Source: Pontibacter mangrovi
GTDB lineage: Bacteria; Bacteroidota; Bacteroidia; Cytophagales; Hymenobacteraceae
NCBI RefSeq assembly: GCF_006385705.1
Contig: NZ_VFRQ01000005.1
Span: forward strand, 310,001 to 374,000
Direction of reading: 5' to 3'
Length of the DNA stretch: 64,000 nt
Part shown: positions 1 through 9,738 of the stretch, in pieces
Numbering within the stretch: the stretch's first letter is position 1
How the letters are laid out: each line of letters opens with the position of its first letter
Program-made: the position numbers and the translations under genes
Notes under the pieces: generated by a model
Told to the model about the DNA's origin: nothing
The model's input: only the letters and a program-made list of their open reading frames with translations
Database searches by the model: none

Positions 1-1329
1 AGCAAGTATGATTTCGAGGGACCGGCCCGGGATGGCTTCGCCGTAGACTGGCCCATCCGCTACGACGACCTGGCCCCCTGGTACAGCCATGTGGAGCGAT
101 TTGTCGGGATCAGCGGCAACAAAGATGGGCTGGACACCTTGCCGGATGGGGAGTTCCTGCCGCCCTGGGAGATGAACGTGGTCGAGAAAGCTATCCGCAA
201 AAGAATTGTGGAGGCGTACCAGGACCGGCATGTGGTGATTGGCCGCTGTGCCCATTTAACGAAGCCCCAGGAGATCCACCATCAGCAGGGGCGCGGGCAG
301 TGCCAGGCCAGAAGCCTGTGCCAGCGCGGTTGCCCTTACGGCGGCTATTTCTCCTCCAATTCCTCCACACTGCCCTGGGCCGCCAAAACCGGTAACCTCA
401 CCCTGCGCCCCGACTCCGTGGTGCACTCCATTATGTATGATGAGAAAAAGGGAAGAGCGGTAGGCGTAAGGGTGATAGACGCGCACACGAAAGAGGCAAC
501 CGAGTACTTTGCCAAAATTATCTTCGTGAACGCCTCCACCCTGAACACCAACCTCATCCTGCTGAACTCCACCTCCTCGCGGTTCCCCAGCGGCTTGGGC
601 AACGACAATGGCTTACTGGGCAAGTATGTGGCTTTCCATAACTACCGGGGCTCGCTTTCGGCAAGTATGGAAGGGTATGAGGATAGCTATTACTACGGCC
701 GCCGGCCCTGCGCCGTAATGATGCCGAACTTCCGCAACGTGCACAGGCAGGAGACAGATTTCCTGCGGGGCTACATGGTTTTCTACAGCGCCAGCAGGGG
801 GAGAGGAGGCGCCGCCGCAAACGGCGAGCAGCTAGGGGCCGCCTACAAGGATGCGCTGCTGGAGCCCGGCGGCTGGGGCATTTACATGATGATGCAGGGA
901 GAGACGATCCCGAAGGAGAGCAACCATGTGCGCCTGAGTGCCGACGAGAAAGATGCCTGGGGCGTGCCGCTGCTGAAGGTGTCGGTGGGGTATGATGAGA
1001 ATGATGAGAAATCCCTGAAGGACTTCCTGGAGCAGGGCGCGGAGATGCTGGACAAAGCCGGTTGCAAAAACATCCACGTCAACGACAGCCGTCAGGCCCC
1101 GGGGCTGGACATACACGAGATGGGCGGCGTACGCATGGGCCACGATCCGAAGACTTCGCTCCTGAATAAGTATAACCAACTGCATGCCTGCCAAAATGTA
1201 TTCGTAACCGACGGCGCCTGCATGACCTCCACCGGCACGCAGAACCCATCAATCACTTACATGGCGCTAACGGCAAGGGCTGTAAACCATGCGGTGAGCG
1301 AACTGAAGCAGGGGAATCTACAAGTATAA
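1..1329 (+). CDS. GMC-family FAD oxidoreductase (5' end cut off by the window)
   Basis: This is the C-terminal 442 codons of a GMC oxidoreductase of the gluconate/glucose 2-dehydrogenase large-subunit type. The frame is open from base 1; the first in-frame ATG at 91 is internal, because the preceding codons (WPIRYDDLAPWY) align with the complete paralogue at 7785-9503. The probable GMC active-site pair is visible: His in HEMGGVRMG (codon 372 from the window start) and Asn in NPSIT (codon 415), 43 residues apart as in the paralogue. A cysteine motif LCQRGCP is also shared with the paralogue. The family oxidises sugar alcohols or aldoses on the outer face of the cytoplasmic membrane and passes electrons to a cytochrome or quinone. 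The last 75 residues are nearly identical to the paralogue, while the middle has diverged strongly. Its FAD-binding N-terminus and any subunit 3 gene would lie before the window. Confidence 0.9.
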   Translation, partial: SKYDFEGPARDGFAVDWPIRYDDLAPWYSHVERFVGISGNKDGLDTLPDGEFLPPWEMNVVEKAIRKRIVEAYQDRHVVIGRCAHLTKPQEIHHQQGRGQCQARSLCQRGCPYGGYFSSNSSTLPWAAKTGNLTLRPDSVVHSIMYDEKKGRAVGVRVIDAHTKEATEYFAKIIFVNASTLNTNLILLNSTSSRFPSGLGNDNGLLGKYVAFHNYRGSLSASMEGYEDSYYYGRRPCAVMMPNFRNVHRQETDFLRGYMVFYSASRGRGGAAANGEQLGAAYKDALLEPGGWGIYMMMQGETIPKESNHVRLSADEKDAWGVPLLKVSVGYDENDEKSLKDFLEQGAEMLDKAGCKNIHVNDSRQAPGLDIHEMGGVRMGHDPKTSLLNKYNQLHACQNVFVTDGACMTSTGTQNPSITYMALTARAVNHAVSELKQGNLQV

Positions 1330-1377
1330 ACTTTGGGAGCAGAGTAGCCTTACTGCATAGATGTATAAAAAGTATAA

Positions 1378-1427
1378 GTATAAAAAGAAAACCACCTGTA
1401 AAACTACAGGTGGTTTTCTTTTTATAC
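1378..1427. terminator. Bidirectional intrinsic terminator, 23-bp perfect stem
   Basis: Perfectly complementary arms at 1378-1400 and 1405-1427 enclose a 4-nt loop AAAC. The GC-rich stem core CCACCTGTA is flanked by A-rich and T-rich tracts, so it can end transcription of both the GMC gene (+) and the convergent susD gene (-). The outer ends of the stem are GTATA/TATAC, part of the window-wide AAGTATA motif, and two overlapping AAGTATA copies (1370-1382) sit directly against it. Confidence 0.85.
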
Positions 1428-1474
1428 ATTCCGTTGTGCTGGAATGTAATGCAAAGTATAGATGATACTATAGC

Positions 1475-3265
1475 TTAGTAGCCAGGGTTCTGCGTCAGCG
1501 TAGAAACTCCGTTTACCGTTTGCAGGTCTATCTGTATTTGCGGGATTGGGAAGTACTCATTCTTGCCTGTCACAAAGTTTCCACCGTTTACATCTGGTAG
1601 AATAGCCCCTTCATAGTTGAAGAAAGCGTTTAGCTCCTCTTCCGCCTTGCCCCAGCGCACCAAGTCAAAGAAACGATGGCCCTCCAGCGCTAATTCCAGC
1701 TTGCGCTCAAAGTAGATTGCCTCCAGTGCCTGCTCTTGGCCAAGCCCTGCAAAGTAGCCATCCGGGTATGGCGCTACGTTGTAATTGGCGGCTTCCTCAT
1801 TGCTGAAGCCGGCTGTAGGGTTTTCCGGGTCTTTGTAGTCATAAACTTTGTTTACCGGCAGGGCCGCTCTGGCGCGCACCATATTTACGTATTCCTGTGC
1901 CTGCGCCAGGTTACCCAGTTGGGCTTCCGCCTCGGCAGCCATTAACAGCACGTCAGCAAAGCGGATCAGCACTACGTTGATGGCTGAGCCCGGTGCCCAT
2001 GAACTCTGGTCGGAGTAAGTATCTGCAGTAGCTTGCCAGTAGATGTGCTTTTTAGAGGAGTACGGGCCGGCAGTGCTCTGCTCACGTATCCAGGCCTGGC
2101 CAGGATGATAACCCCAATCCAGGAACGGAATGTCACGACGACCTACGGTCCAGTCCAGGCGCGGGTCTACAGGCTGTGTGTCTGGTGTGAAGGCTGTGCT
2201 GGAAGATACTCCTTGGTCGTTCTTCAACGGCTGTGCGTTATAGCTGTCCAGGTATGGTAGGCCCTGATTGTTGGTGCGGTAAGAGTTAGCCAGGTCAATG
2301 GTTGGCTGAAAGAAACCGCAGCAGCGGAACGGGCTGTTATACGGGTAGTTCAGCATCTCGCCCTGGTTGGCGTTAGAGATGGTGCCGGTTCCGTCGTAAG
2401 CCACCATTTGTATGGCAAATACCGACTCCTTGTTGTTCTCGTTCGCTGCGTCAAAGTTGTCCTTAAACCTATCTACCAAGCCATACTTCAGACCATTGGA
2501 AGTAACCCCTTCGTTAATAACCTGGTCAAAGACACTTTTGGCTTCCGCATACTTATGCTCAAACATGTAGGTTTTGCCCAAGTAGGAAGCTGCTGCCCAC
2601 TTGTTGGCCCTACCCACCTGTGCCTGTGTTTCTGGCAGGTTATCCATGGCAAACTGAAAGTCAGCCTCAATCTTTGGCCAAATGTCCTGGTCGTTTGGCT
2701 GGTTAAAATCCTCAGTGGTTTCGTCTATCCATGGCACCATGTTAAACATCTTCTTCAGCTCAAAATAGAAGTGCCCGCGCAGGAAACGCGCCTCGCCCTC
2801 AATTCTTTGCCTATCGGCGTCAGAGATGTCGTTAGCCTGCGCCAACAGCTTGAGTGTAGAGTTGGCACGGGAAATACCTTCATACAAAGCCTTCCATTTG
2901 GTGTTGAAAAAGCCATTGCTAGGGTCGGAGATAAAGGTGGCGATAGAGTTAATGGCAGGCTGGTCTGCGCCATCGCTGCCTTTGTGTGCCTCACCTCCGG
3001 CCACGCTGCCGTAGATCCAGTTGGTTGGCGCGGCCTCCCACTGGCCGCCGCCAGCAATAGCGGCGCCATTGCCTTGGCCGTCCAGGGCAGCATAGGTACC
3101 GATGAGCAGTTTCTCTACACCGGCCTGATTAGCGATAATGTCCTCGCTTAAACCGCCAATGGCTGGCTTGTCAAGAAAATCCTCGCTGCACGAAGTTGTT
3201 AGCTGCAGAGAGCCAACACAGGCAGCGGCTAACAGTAACAGTTTATATCTTTTCATACGATTCAA
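1475..3265 (-). CDS. SusD/RagB-family nutrient-binding outer-membrane lipoprotein
   Basis: This 596-aa protein is a surface glycan-binding lipoprotein that acts as the lid of the partner SusC transporter. The N-terminus is a lipoprotein signal (hydrophobic LLLLAAACVG, lipobox Cys about residue 26, followed by SEDFLDKP as in many SusD proteins). The TPR-like N-terminal half contains GEARFLRGHFYFELKKMF, and the C-terminal half contains ERKLELALEGHRFFDLVRWG, both hallmark SusD segments. The stop lies 16 bp before a minus-strand susC is reached when reading upstream (spacer 3266-3282), so the two genes form a susC-susD operon. Its flanking GMC dehydrogenases suggest uptake of a sugar or oxidised sugar, but the substrate is unknown. 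Confidence 0.93.
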   Translation of the reverse strand: MNRMKRYKLLLLAAACVGSLQLTTSCSEDFLDKPAIGGLSEDIIANQAGVEKLLIGTYAALDGQGNGAAIAGGGQWEAAPTNWIYGSVAGGEAHKGSDGADQPAINSIATFISDPSNGFFNTKWKALYEGISRANSTLKLLAQANDISDADRQRIEGEARFLRGHFYFELKKMFNMVPWIDETTEDFNQPNDQDIWPKIEADFQFAMDNLPETQAQVGRANKWAAASYLGKTYMFEHKYAEAKSVFDQVINEGVTSNGLKYGLVDRFKDNFDAANENNKESVFAIQMVAYDGTGTISNANQGEMLNYPYNSPFRCCGFFQPTIDLANSYRTNNQGLPYLDSYNAQPLKNDQGVSSSTAFTPDTQPVDPRLDWTVGRRDIPFLDWGYHPGQAWIREQSTAGPYSSKKHIYWQATADTYSDQSSWAPGSAINVVLIRFADVLLMAAEAEAQLGNLAQAQEYVNMVRARAALPVNKVYDYKDPENPTAGFSNEEAANYNVAPYPDGYFAGLGQEQALEAIYFERKLELALEGHRFFDLVRWGKAEEELNAFFNYEGAILPDVNGGNFVTGKNEYFPIPQIQIDLQTVNGVSTLTQNPGY

Positions 3266-3282
3266 ATTTTAAAGTCATTAAA

Positions 3283-6200
3283 CTAGAAGGACAGGTTCAG
3301 GCCAACCAGGTACTGGCGCACGTTCGGATAGTTGCCTTCGTCTATACCAAAAGCAGTGGTGCCACCAGAAATCTCTGGGTCGATGCCGGAGTAGTTTGTG
3401 ATGGTAAACAGGTTGGTTGCCTGCAGGTAAACTCTCAGGCTGCCAACGCCATAGTTGTCCAGGATGGTCTTCGGCAAAGTATAACCTAACTGCATGTTTC
3501 TGGCTCTCAGATAAGAACCATCCTCCACAAAGTAGGAGTTAGGAACGTTTGTGGTGCTGAAAGACCCGCTTTGCTCCTGGATAGGGGCAGTGGCGTTGCG
3601 GTTCTCAGGTGTCCAGGAATCATGCACAGCGGTTTTGCTCTTAGCTCCACCAAAGTTCGGGTAGAAATCGGTCCACCACTTTACCTGGTTCCAAATGTCA
3701 TTGCCTTGCGAACCGTACAGGAACATGCTGAAGTCGAAGTTTTTGTAGTTGGCACCAATGTTCAGGCCGTAGGTGAAATCCGGGTTCGGGTTACCAAGTA
3801 TGGTCTTGTCATCCGGGGTGATGACGCCGTCGCCGTTGGTATCCGCATAGCGGAAGCGCCCTACTGCTACGTCTGACTGGTAAACGGCACTTGCGTCGCC
3901 GGTGGCGGCTTGCGCTGTTTCGTTGGCTGCGTTTATCTCGGCCTCGTCATCCCAGAAACCCTCTATCTGGTAACCGTAGAAAGAGCTCATGGCATCGCCT
4001 ACGCGGTTGCGGACAATGTAGCTGCCGTTAAAGCGACGACTCTCCAGGTCAAAGTACTGAGAACCATTAGACACTTTCTGTATTTCGTTGTCGTAGGTGG
4101 TTAACGTACCGGTAATGTCAAAGGTAAGGTCGGAGGTTGCGTTAATATGGCCTGTTATGGCCAGGTCCAAACCGCTGTTCTTCATCTTGGCAATGTTCAC
4201 AAATGGCCTTGTCGCTGCACCAGAAGTGGCCGGCAGTTCCGGGTCAAACAGCAGATCGTCTATCACTTTGCGATAGTAATCGGCTGTGATATCGATTTTG
4301 CCATTAAGTAAAGTCGCATCGATACCAATGTTGCTGTTGATATTGGTTTCCCATTTAGCATTTGTGTTGCCAATGCGCGATTGGCGGAAGCCCTCTGCTG
4401 TAGTTTTGTTAGTCCCATCAATATCATAGTAGGTCAGGTTGGGGTCAGCGCCATACAGGTAGAAGGCGTTCTCAGGTGCTACGTTCAACTGGTTACCCAT
4501 CACGCCATAGCCTCCGCGTATCTTCAGGTCGTTTATCCAACTGATGCCCTGCATGAAGCTTTCCTCCGAAATACGCCAGCCGGCACTAGCCGCCGGGAAA
4601 GTGCCGTAGCGCTTACTGGCGCCAAATCTGGACGAACCGTCGCGGCGGACAACGAAGCCAAACAGGTACTTGTCCATCAGGTTGTAATCCAGGCGACCGA
4701 TCAGGGAGTAAAGTGCATCTTCGCCTCTTCCGCTGAAGCTGTTACGTGCCGTTGTACCGGTAGAGAGGGTTGTATAGTCAGGGTCGAAGGAGAAGTACCC
4801 CCTAGCCGTGCCATTCACGTAATCCCAGTAGTTGTTATAAGCCTCTGTACCGACTACAACAGTTATGTCATGCACATCATTGAAGTTCTGCTTGTAGGTC
4901 AGCGTGTTGGTCCAGGTCCAGTTATAGCCACTGTTAGCATTTTGGTCAAACTGGTTGAACGAGTTGTTTTCGGCGTTCTCGTACTCCGGGAAGATAAAGG
5001 CACGGGTATTGGTGTTATACATCTCGCCACCGAAACTGGTACGTAGCGTAAAGTGCTGCAGCAGGTCTGCCTCCGCAAACACATTACCAAACAGACGGCT
5101 GTTCAGGGATCTGTTGTTTTTAATTCTATCGAGCTGTGCCACCGGGTTTCTGGCGTTACCCAGGCCATTGCCGAAGGAACCGGCAAAATTGCCCATAATA
5201 TCATACACAGGAATGATAGTCTGCTCGCGGTAGGCCATGTTGATCATGTTTTCGCCTCCGCCAACTCTTCTGCTGTTAATGATGGAATACGCCAGGTTCT
5301 CTCCTATACGTACATTTTGAGCAAGGTTGTAGGTGCTGTTTGCCCGTACAGTATACCGCTTATAGAAGGTATTCTTTAGAGTACCTTCCTGGTTAAAGTA
5401 GTTCGCGCCGAAATAGAAGCTGCCCATTTCTCCGCCGCCACTCACGCCCACATTGTGGCTCATAATAGAAGCGGGGTCAAATATCTCGTCGAACCAATCT
5501 GTACCCTCCTTGTTCGCCTTTACTATACGGTAGAAAGAGCCTAATTCTGTACTTCCTCCGGTATAGAAAGGGTTAACATAATACAGCGAAGGGTCCACGG
5601 CCGGGTCGCCTTCCATTAATCCCGTTTGGTTCCCGGCCACGAGGTAATCAGGAAGGGTTGGCGAGCTGCTAGGAGTATAGGTGCCATACAAAGGGTCCAC
5701 TTCCGTAGGATCATCTACATTCCGCCTATTTTTGTAAACCAGCCAGTTCAGGTCGGCCATTTCCTGCGGGTTAGCTAAGTCCCAAGGGTTATCCTTAGGG
5801 GGGCGTTGCGTGCCGTAGAAGCCATCGTACGTCACCTTCACTTTATCCTTGCCCCTTTTGGTAGTGATGATCACCACACCGTTGGCGGCACGGGAACCGT
5901 AGATAGAGGCGGAGCCGGCATCTTTGAGCACCTGCATCGTCTCCACATCATTCGGGTTCAAGTCGCTGATGTTCTGGGTTGGCACTCCGTCTACCACGTA
6001 GAGCGGCGTGTTGTTGCCAAAGGTGTTGAATCCCCGTATCCTAACCTGCTGCGACTCTCCCGGCTGGCCAGAGCTAAGCACGGTTACACCGGCCGCTCTA
6101 CCTTGCAGCATACTGGTTACCGTAGGCTCCGGCTGCTTGGTCATCTCCGATACGTCTACCACGGCTACGGCGCCCGTCAGGTCTTTTTTCTCCTGTACGG

Positions 6201-6642
6201 CATATCCCGTCACAACCACTTCCTGAAGCGCCTTTGTGTCGGCAGCCATGGACACGTTTATAGAGGCGCGGTTATTTACCGGTATTTCCTGTGTCTTATA
6301 GCCAATAAAAGAAACAACCAGGGTGCTGTTGCCGTCCGGTACGCTCAGGCTAAAATTACCACTCAGGTCAGTCGTGGTGCCCAGCGTGGTGCCTTTCACC
6401 ACTACGGTGGCGCCAGGTATGCCTTCTCCGTTTTCGTCGGTTATCTTACCTTTTACCTCAACGCCCTGTAGCACCGTCAGGCTGCTTTCGGCGGCAAAAG
6501 CAGCCGTGGCAGCCGAGGAGGCGGTAGGGGCCTGTAACAGACAGGCTACCGCTAGTGCCGTGGCTAGCTTCATCTGCCGGGACGTAAACTTCGCATGTCT
6601 GCCCAACGGGGGAATCCATGCCTTTGAGTAATTCTGTTTCAT
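3283..6642 (-). CDS. SusC/RagA-family TonB-linked outer-membrane transporter
   Basis: This 1119-aa protein is a TonB-dependent beta-barrel importer for oligosaccharides. It has a signal region, then a carboxypeptidase-regulatory-like domain at about residues 61-145 (GEGIPGATVVVKGTT). Next come a TonB box/plug with the typical LYVVDGVPTQ and SASIYGSRAANGVVIITTK segments, and a barrel ending in aromatic Phe (LVGLNLSF). The start at 6642 gives a 23-residue extension before a cleaner signal peptide beginning at Met24 (6573); either start is possible. It is the first gene of a two-gene operon with the susD at 1475-3265. The 600-bp AT-rich region upstream is shared with the divergent dehydrogenase operon. 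Confidence 0.94.
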   Translation of the reverse strand: MKQNYSKAWIPPLGRHAKFTSRQMKLATALAVACLLQAPTASSAATAAFAAESSLTVLQGVEVKGKITDENGEGIPGATVVVKGTTLGTTTDLSGNFSLSVPDGNSTLVVSFIGYKTQEIPVNNRASINVSMAADTKALQEVVVTGYAVQEKKDLTGAVAVVDVSEMTKQPEPTVTSMLQGRAAGVTVLSSGQPGESQQVRIRGFNTFGNNTPLYVVDGVPTQNISDLNPNDVETMQVLKDAGSASIYGSRAANGVVIITTKRGKDKVKVTYDGFYGTQRPPKDNPWDLANPQEMADLNWLVYKNRRNVDDPTEVDPLYGTYTPSSSPTLPDYLVAGNQTGLMEGDPAVDPSLYYVNPFYTGGSTELGSFYRIVKANKEGTDWFDEIFDPASIMSHNVGVSGGGEMGSFYFGANYFNQEGTLKNTFYKRYTVRANSTYNLAQNVRIGENLAYSIINSRRVGGGENMINMAYREQTIIPVYDIMGNFAGSFGNGLGNARNPVAQLDRIKNNRSLNSRLFGNVFAEADLLQHFTLRTSFGGEMYNTNTRAFIFPEYENAENNSFNQFDQNANSGYNWTWTNTLTYKQNFNDVHDITVVVGTEAYNNYWDYVNGTARGYFSFDPDYTTLSTGTTARNSFSGRGEDALYSLIGRLDYNLMDKYLFGFVVRRDGSSRFGASKRYGTFPAASAGWRISEESFMQGISWINDLKIRGGYGVMGNQLNVAPENAFYLYGADPNLTYYDIDGTNKTTAEGFRQSRIGNTNAKWETNINSNIGIDATLLNGKIDITADYYRKVIDDLLFDPELPATSGAATRPFVNIAKMKNSGLDLAITGHINATSDLTFDITGTLTTYDNEIQKVSNGSQYFDLESRRFNGSYIVRNRVGDAMSSFYGYQIEGFWDDEAEINAANETAQAATGDASAVYQSDVAVGRFRYADTNGDGVITPDDKTILGNPNPDFTYGLNIGANYKNFDFSMFLYGSQGNDIWNQVKWWTDFYPNFGGAKSKTAVHDSWTPENRNATAPIQEQSGSFSTTNVPNSYFVEDGSYLRARNMQLGYTLPKTILDNYGVGSLRVYLQATNLFTITNYSGIDPEISGGTTAFGIDEGNYPNVRQYLVGLNLSF

Positions 6643-7243
6643 ATTAGTAGGTTAGTTAGGTGAATTATTTTTTATGCTCTACAGAGGGTGTAAGCACACA
6701 CCTGAAAGACTCTCGTTAGAAGACTCTTGATTACCTGACATATAGTAGCAGGAGACCAGGAAGAATAAAGGAGTTGAAGTATAGATGTTACATAGGCTTT
6801 AAGATATAATTGAGTAATCAATCATATAAATATGTGCAACATGAAATACAAAAGCAATATGGGTTTGTTGTTATACTATTATTTTGCTTTAAAGTATATA
6901 AATTTATTGAAAAAATAACAAAAATAATGTTTTAGAGGGTGATTCGTTATAGAACTATTGCTCATAGGCATGTAAAGGAGAGGTGAAAAGGATGTTTTAA
7001 GCGTGATAGAATCTGTGAAAAACCATCTTTCTGGTTTAATGGTGAGTAGTCACACTTTTTTTAATGTTGCAGCATTATTTCTTTGTGAAGCTTATACATA
7101 TTACTATATTAGTGATCTCGTAGCTTACGGTACTCGTGCCCGCATCTTTAAAACGCTCCTTTTAGAGTGAATGCGGCGCTTACCGGCAACTCGTCTGGCT
7201 TCAGGCGAGACCAACAGAAAAGTTTACTTAATGATTTATACTT
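6643..7243. other. AT-rich divergent intergenic region
   Basis: About 600 bp without a convincing gene separate the divergent susC and dehydrogenase operons. It is clearly richer in A+T than the coding DNA around it. A minus-strand -7-like box (TATTTTTG, complement of 6919-6926) is the best promoter match for susC but would leave a leader of about 270 nt, so it is weak. AAGTATA/TATACTT copies are present at 6777, 6892 and 7237; the last ends directly against the ATG at 7244. I see no RNA gene or riboswitch. Confidence 0.5.
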
Positions 7244-7780
7244 ATGGATAGGCGATCGGTCGTAAAAGGCCTCCTGATCTTTGCGGGCGGAGCAGTGATG
7301 CTGCCCTCCTGCGTGCTGGATGAGAGCAAAGCTTCTATTCCGCTGGATAACCTGGATGTGTCGGAGGGGCAGGAGCAGCTGCTGGCGCAACTCGTGGAAA
7401 CGATCATACCGGCCACCGACACGCCGGGCGGCAAGGCTATGGGCCTGCACCTGTTTACCCTGAAGATGGTGGATGACTGCCATGGAAAAGAGGACCGGGA
7501 GGTGTTTATGAAAGGCATGGACGCCTTCGACGAGCTAGCGAAAAAGCAGGCCGGCGACAGCTTTACAAAGCTAAGCCCGGCGGAGCAGCGGGACGTGGTG
7601 GCGGCCGTGAATGAGGGCAAGGCTTCTGAGGAGGTGCTCGGCTTCTACGCCATCCTGAAAGGGGAAACGATCAAGGGCTACCTCAACTCCGAACTGGTGA
7701 TGACCAAGCTGCGGGTGTATGAACTGGTGCCCGGCAGGTATGACGCCTACTATCCGGTTAACAAAGAACAGATAAGCTAA
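7244..7780 (+). CDS. Gluconate 2-dehydrogenase subunit 3-family protein
   Basis: This 178-aa protein is the small partner of a GMC-type sugar dehydrogenase. The N-terminus MDRRSVVKG has a twin-arginine motif (Arg3-Arg4) followed by a hydrophobic stretch and a lipobox-like LPSC (Cys23). This suggests export in folded form by Tat and lipid anchoring. The mature part contains LVETIIPATDTPGGKAMG and a C-terminal TKLRVYELVPGRY, both typical of the subunit 3 family. The stop is only 4 nt before the GMC gene, so the two are co-transcribed and probably co-exported as a complex, the GMC subunit having no signal peptide of its own. The physiological substrate cannot be read from the sequence. Confidence 0.88.
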   Translation: MDRRSVVKGLLIFAGGAVMLPSCVLDESKASIPLDNLDVSEGQEQLLAQLVETIIPATDTPGGKAMGLHLFTLKMVDDCHGKEDREVFMKGMDAFDELAKKQAGDSFTKLSPAEQRDVVAAVNEGKASEEVLGFYAILKGETIKGYLNSELVMTKLRVYELVPGRYDAYYPVNKEQIS

Positions 7781-7784
7781 AGAC

Positions 7785-9503
7785 ATGGCAAACCTGAACA
7801 TAGACAGCGTAAAACAGCGCACCTACGACGCCATTGTGATCGGCTCGGGCATCAGCGGCGGCTGGGCAGCCAAGGAGCTGACGGAGAAAGGCCTGAAGAC
7901 ACTGGTGCTGGAGCGGGGACGGGAAGTAAAGCACAACCGCGACTATCCCACCACCAACATGATGCCCTACGAGTTTGATCACCGCGGGGAGGTGCCGCTG
8001 GAGATAAGAGAGAAAGAGCCGGTGGTCAGCCGCTGCTACGCCTTCCGCGAGGATGCCATGCACTTCTTCGTGAAAGACTCCGAGCACCCCTACGTGCAGG
8101 AGAAGCCCTTCGACTGGATACGCGGCTACCAGGTGGGCGGCAAGTCGCTGCTGTGGGCCCGGCAAACGCAGCGTTGGAGCGACCTGGACTTTGATGGCCC
8201 TGCGCGCGACGGCTTTGCCGTGGACTGGCCCATCCGCTACAAAGACCTGGCCCCCTGGTATAGCTATGTGGAGAAGTTCGCCGGCATCTCCGGCAACAAC
8301 GACGGGCTTGCCGAGCTGCCGGACGGGGATTTTCTGCCAGCCTACCCGCTCAACAGCGTGGAAGATTACTTTAAGCAGAAGCTGAAAGCGAACTACGGCA
8401 ACCGCCACGTCATCAGCGCGCGCTGCGCCCACCTCTCTAAGCCTAACCAGGTGCACCTGGACCAGGGGCGGGGCCAGTGCCAGAACCGCACCCTTTGCCA
8501 GCGCGGTTGCCCCTTCGGCGGCTACTTCAGCAGCAACTCCTCCACACTTCCCTGGGCCGAGCGCACCGGCAACATGACGCTGCTGCCGTTCTCGGTGGTA
8601 GAGTCGGTGATATACGATGAGAAGGCCGGAAAGGCAACGGGCGTGCGCGTGATAGACGCCAACACCAAAGAGGCGACCGAGTACTACGCAAAGGTGATAT
8701 TCGTAAACGCGGCCGCCCTGAATACGAATCATATCCTCCTGAACTCCACTTCTTCCCGGTTCCCGAACGGGCTGGGCAACGACAGCGGCGTGCTGGGCAA
8801 GTACGTGGCCTTCCATAACTACAGGGCCAGGATATCGGCAGAGTACGACGGTTTGCTGGAGTACGCCACCGATGGCCGAAACCCGGCGGGCGGAGGCTAC
8901 ATCCCGAGGTTCCGGAACCTGCACAAGCAGGAAACCGACTTTCTGCGGGGCTACGCCGCCGGCTTCAGTGCCAATAGGTATAAAGGCGAAGACCGTTCCG
9001 GCTTTGGCGAAGATCTGAAGCGGCAGCTCCTGAACCCAAGCTGGAGCAACTGGAAAGTGGGGTCGCACATGATGGGCGAAACCATTCCGAAAGAAGAAAA
9101 CTACGTGAGCCTGAGCGCCGATAAAAAAGACGCCTGGGGCATCCCGCAGCTCAACATCTCGGTCGGCTACGACGATAACGACGAGAAGATGGTGAAAGAC
9201 TACATCGAGCAGATGACGGAGATGTTCACCAAGGCGGGCTTCACCAACATCCGCGCCAACGACTCCAAGCAGGCACCGGGGCTGGACATACACGAGATGG
9301 GCGGCGTGCGCATGGGCCACGACCCGAAAACATCCATGCTCAACAAGTATAACCAGCTGCACGCCTGCCAAAATGTGTTCGTGACCGATGGCGCCTGCAT
9401 GACGTCCACCTCCACCCAAAACCCATCGCTCACCTACATGGCCCTGGCAGCCCGCGCCGTGGATTACGCCGTGAGTGAGCTGAAAAAAGGAAATCTCTCG
9501 TGA
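7785..9503 (+). CDS. GMC-family FAD oxidoreductase (gluconate/glucose dehydrogenase-like large subunit)
   Basis: This complete 572-aa GMC oxidoreductase has the FAD-binding GSGISG at residues 20-25 and ends the first beta-alpha-beta unit with VLERG. The expected catalytic pair is His503 (HEMGGVRMG) and Asn546 (NPSLT). No signal peptide is visible, so it probably rides through Tat with the subunit 3 protein encoded 4 nt upstream. The family oxidises sugars or polyols at the periplasmic face. The partial gene at 1-1329 is a close paralogue: the C-terminal 70-odd residues differ at only about eight positions, while residues roughly 345-420 are diverged and probably set substrate range. A long antisense open frame overlaps this gene but is a codon-bias shadow. 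Confidence 0.92.
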   Translation: MANLNIDSVKQRTYDAIVIGSGISGGWAAKELTEKGLKTLVLERGREVKHNRDYPTTNMMPYEFDHRGEVPLEIREKEPVVSRCYAFREDAMHFFVKDSEHPYVQEKPFDWIRGYQVGGKSLLWARQTQRWSDLDFDGPARDGFAVDWPIRYKDLAPWYSYVEKFAGISGNNDGLAELPDGDFLPAYPLNSVEDYFKQKLKANYGNRHVISARCAHLSKPNQVHLDQGRGQCQNRTLCQRGCPFGGYFSSNSSTLPWAERTGNMTLLPFSVVESVIYDEKAGKATGVRVIDANTKEATEYYAKVIFVNAAALNTNHILLNSTSSRFPNGLGNDSGVLGKYVAFHNYRARISAEYDGLLEYATDGRNPAGGGYIPRFRNLHKQETDFLRGYAAGFSANRYKGEDRSGFGEDLKRQLLNPSWSNWKVGSHMMGETIPKEENYVSLSADKKDAWGIPQLNISVGYDDNDEKMVKDYIEQMTEMFTKAGFTNIRANDSKQAPGLDIHEMGGVRMGHDPKTSMLNKYNQLHACQNVFVTDGACMTSTSTQNPSLTYMALAARAVDYAVSELKKGNLS

Positions 9504-9597
9504 GTCCCGCCGCAGGGCCTTGCGAAGTATGATAGAATCGTCTCTACTTTGAGGCCACTGAAGTTTTAATTGTTAGTGTTACTTTATTTTAGGTTAG

Positions 9598-9630
9598 AAA
9601 GGCTCTGGAGGTAAAGCTTCAGGGCCTTTT
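9598..9630 (+). terminator. Intrinsic terminator after the dehydrogenase operon
   Basis: The stem AAAGGCTCTGGA (9598-9609) pairs, with G-T wobbles, with TTCAGGGCCTTTT (9618-9630), leaving an 8-nt loop and a T-run. It lies about 95 bp after the GMC stop and before the GH2 gene. Confidence 0.6.
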
Positions 9631-9738
9631 GCCTTTTACAGGATGCGGAAGCGAGCGGCAGCAACACCATACGGAAATAATTTATACTTTTACCTGTACA
9701 CAGAACCATACCCACCTGTAGCAGCCATGCCTTGTAAA

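Noticed and set aside
7758-9419. 553-aa open frame antisense to the GMC gene
   Set aside because: It is low-complexity His/Val/Ala-rich and lies wholly opposite a gene with clear FAD and active-site motifs. It arises from strong third-position G/C use.
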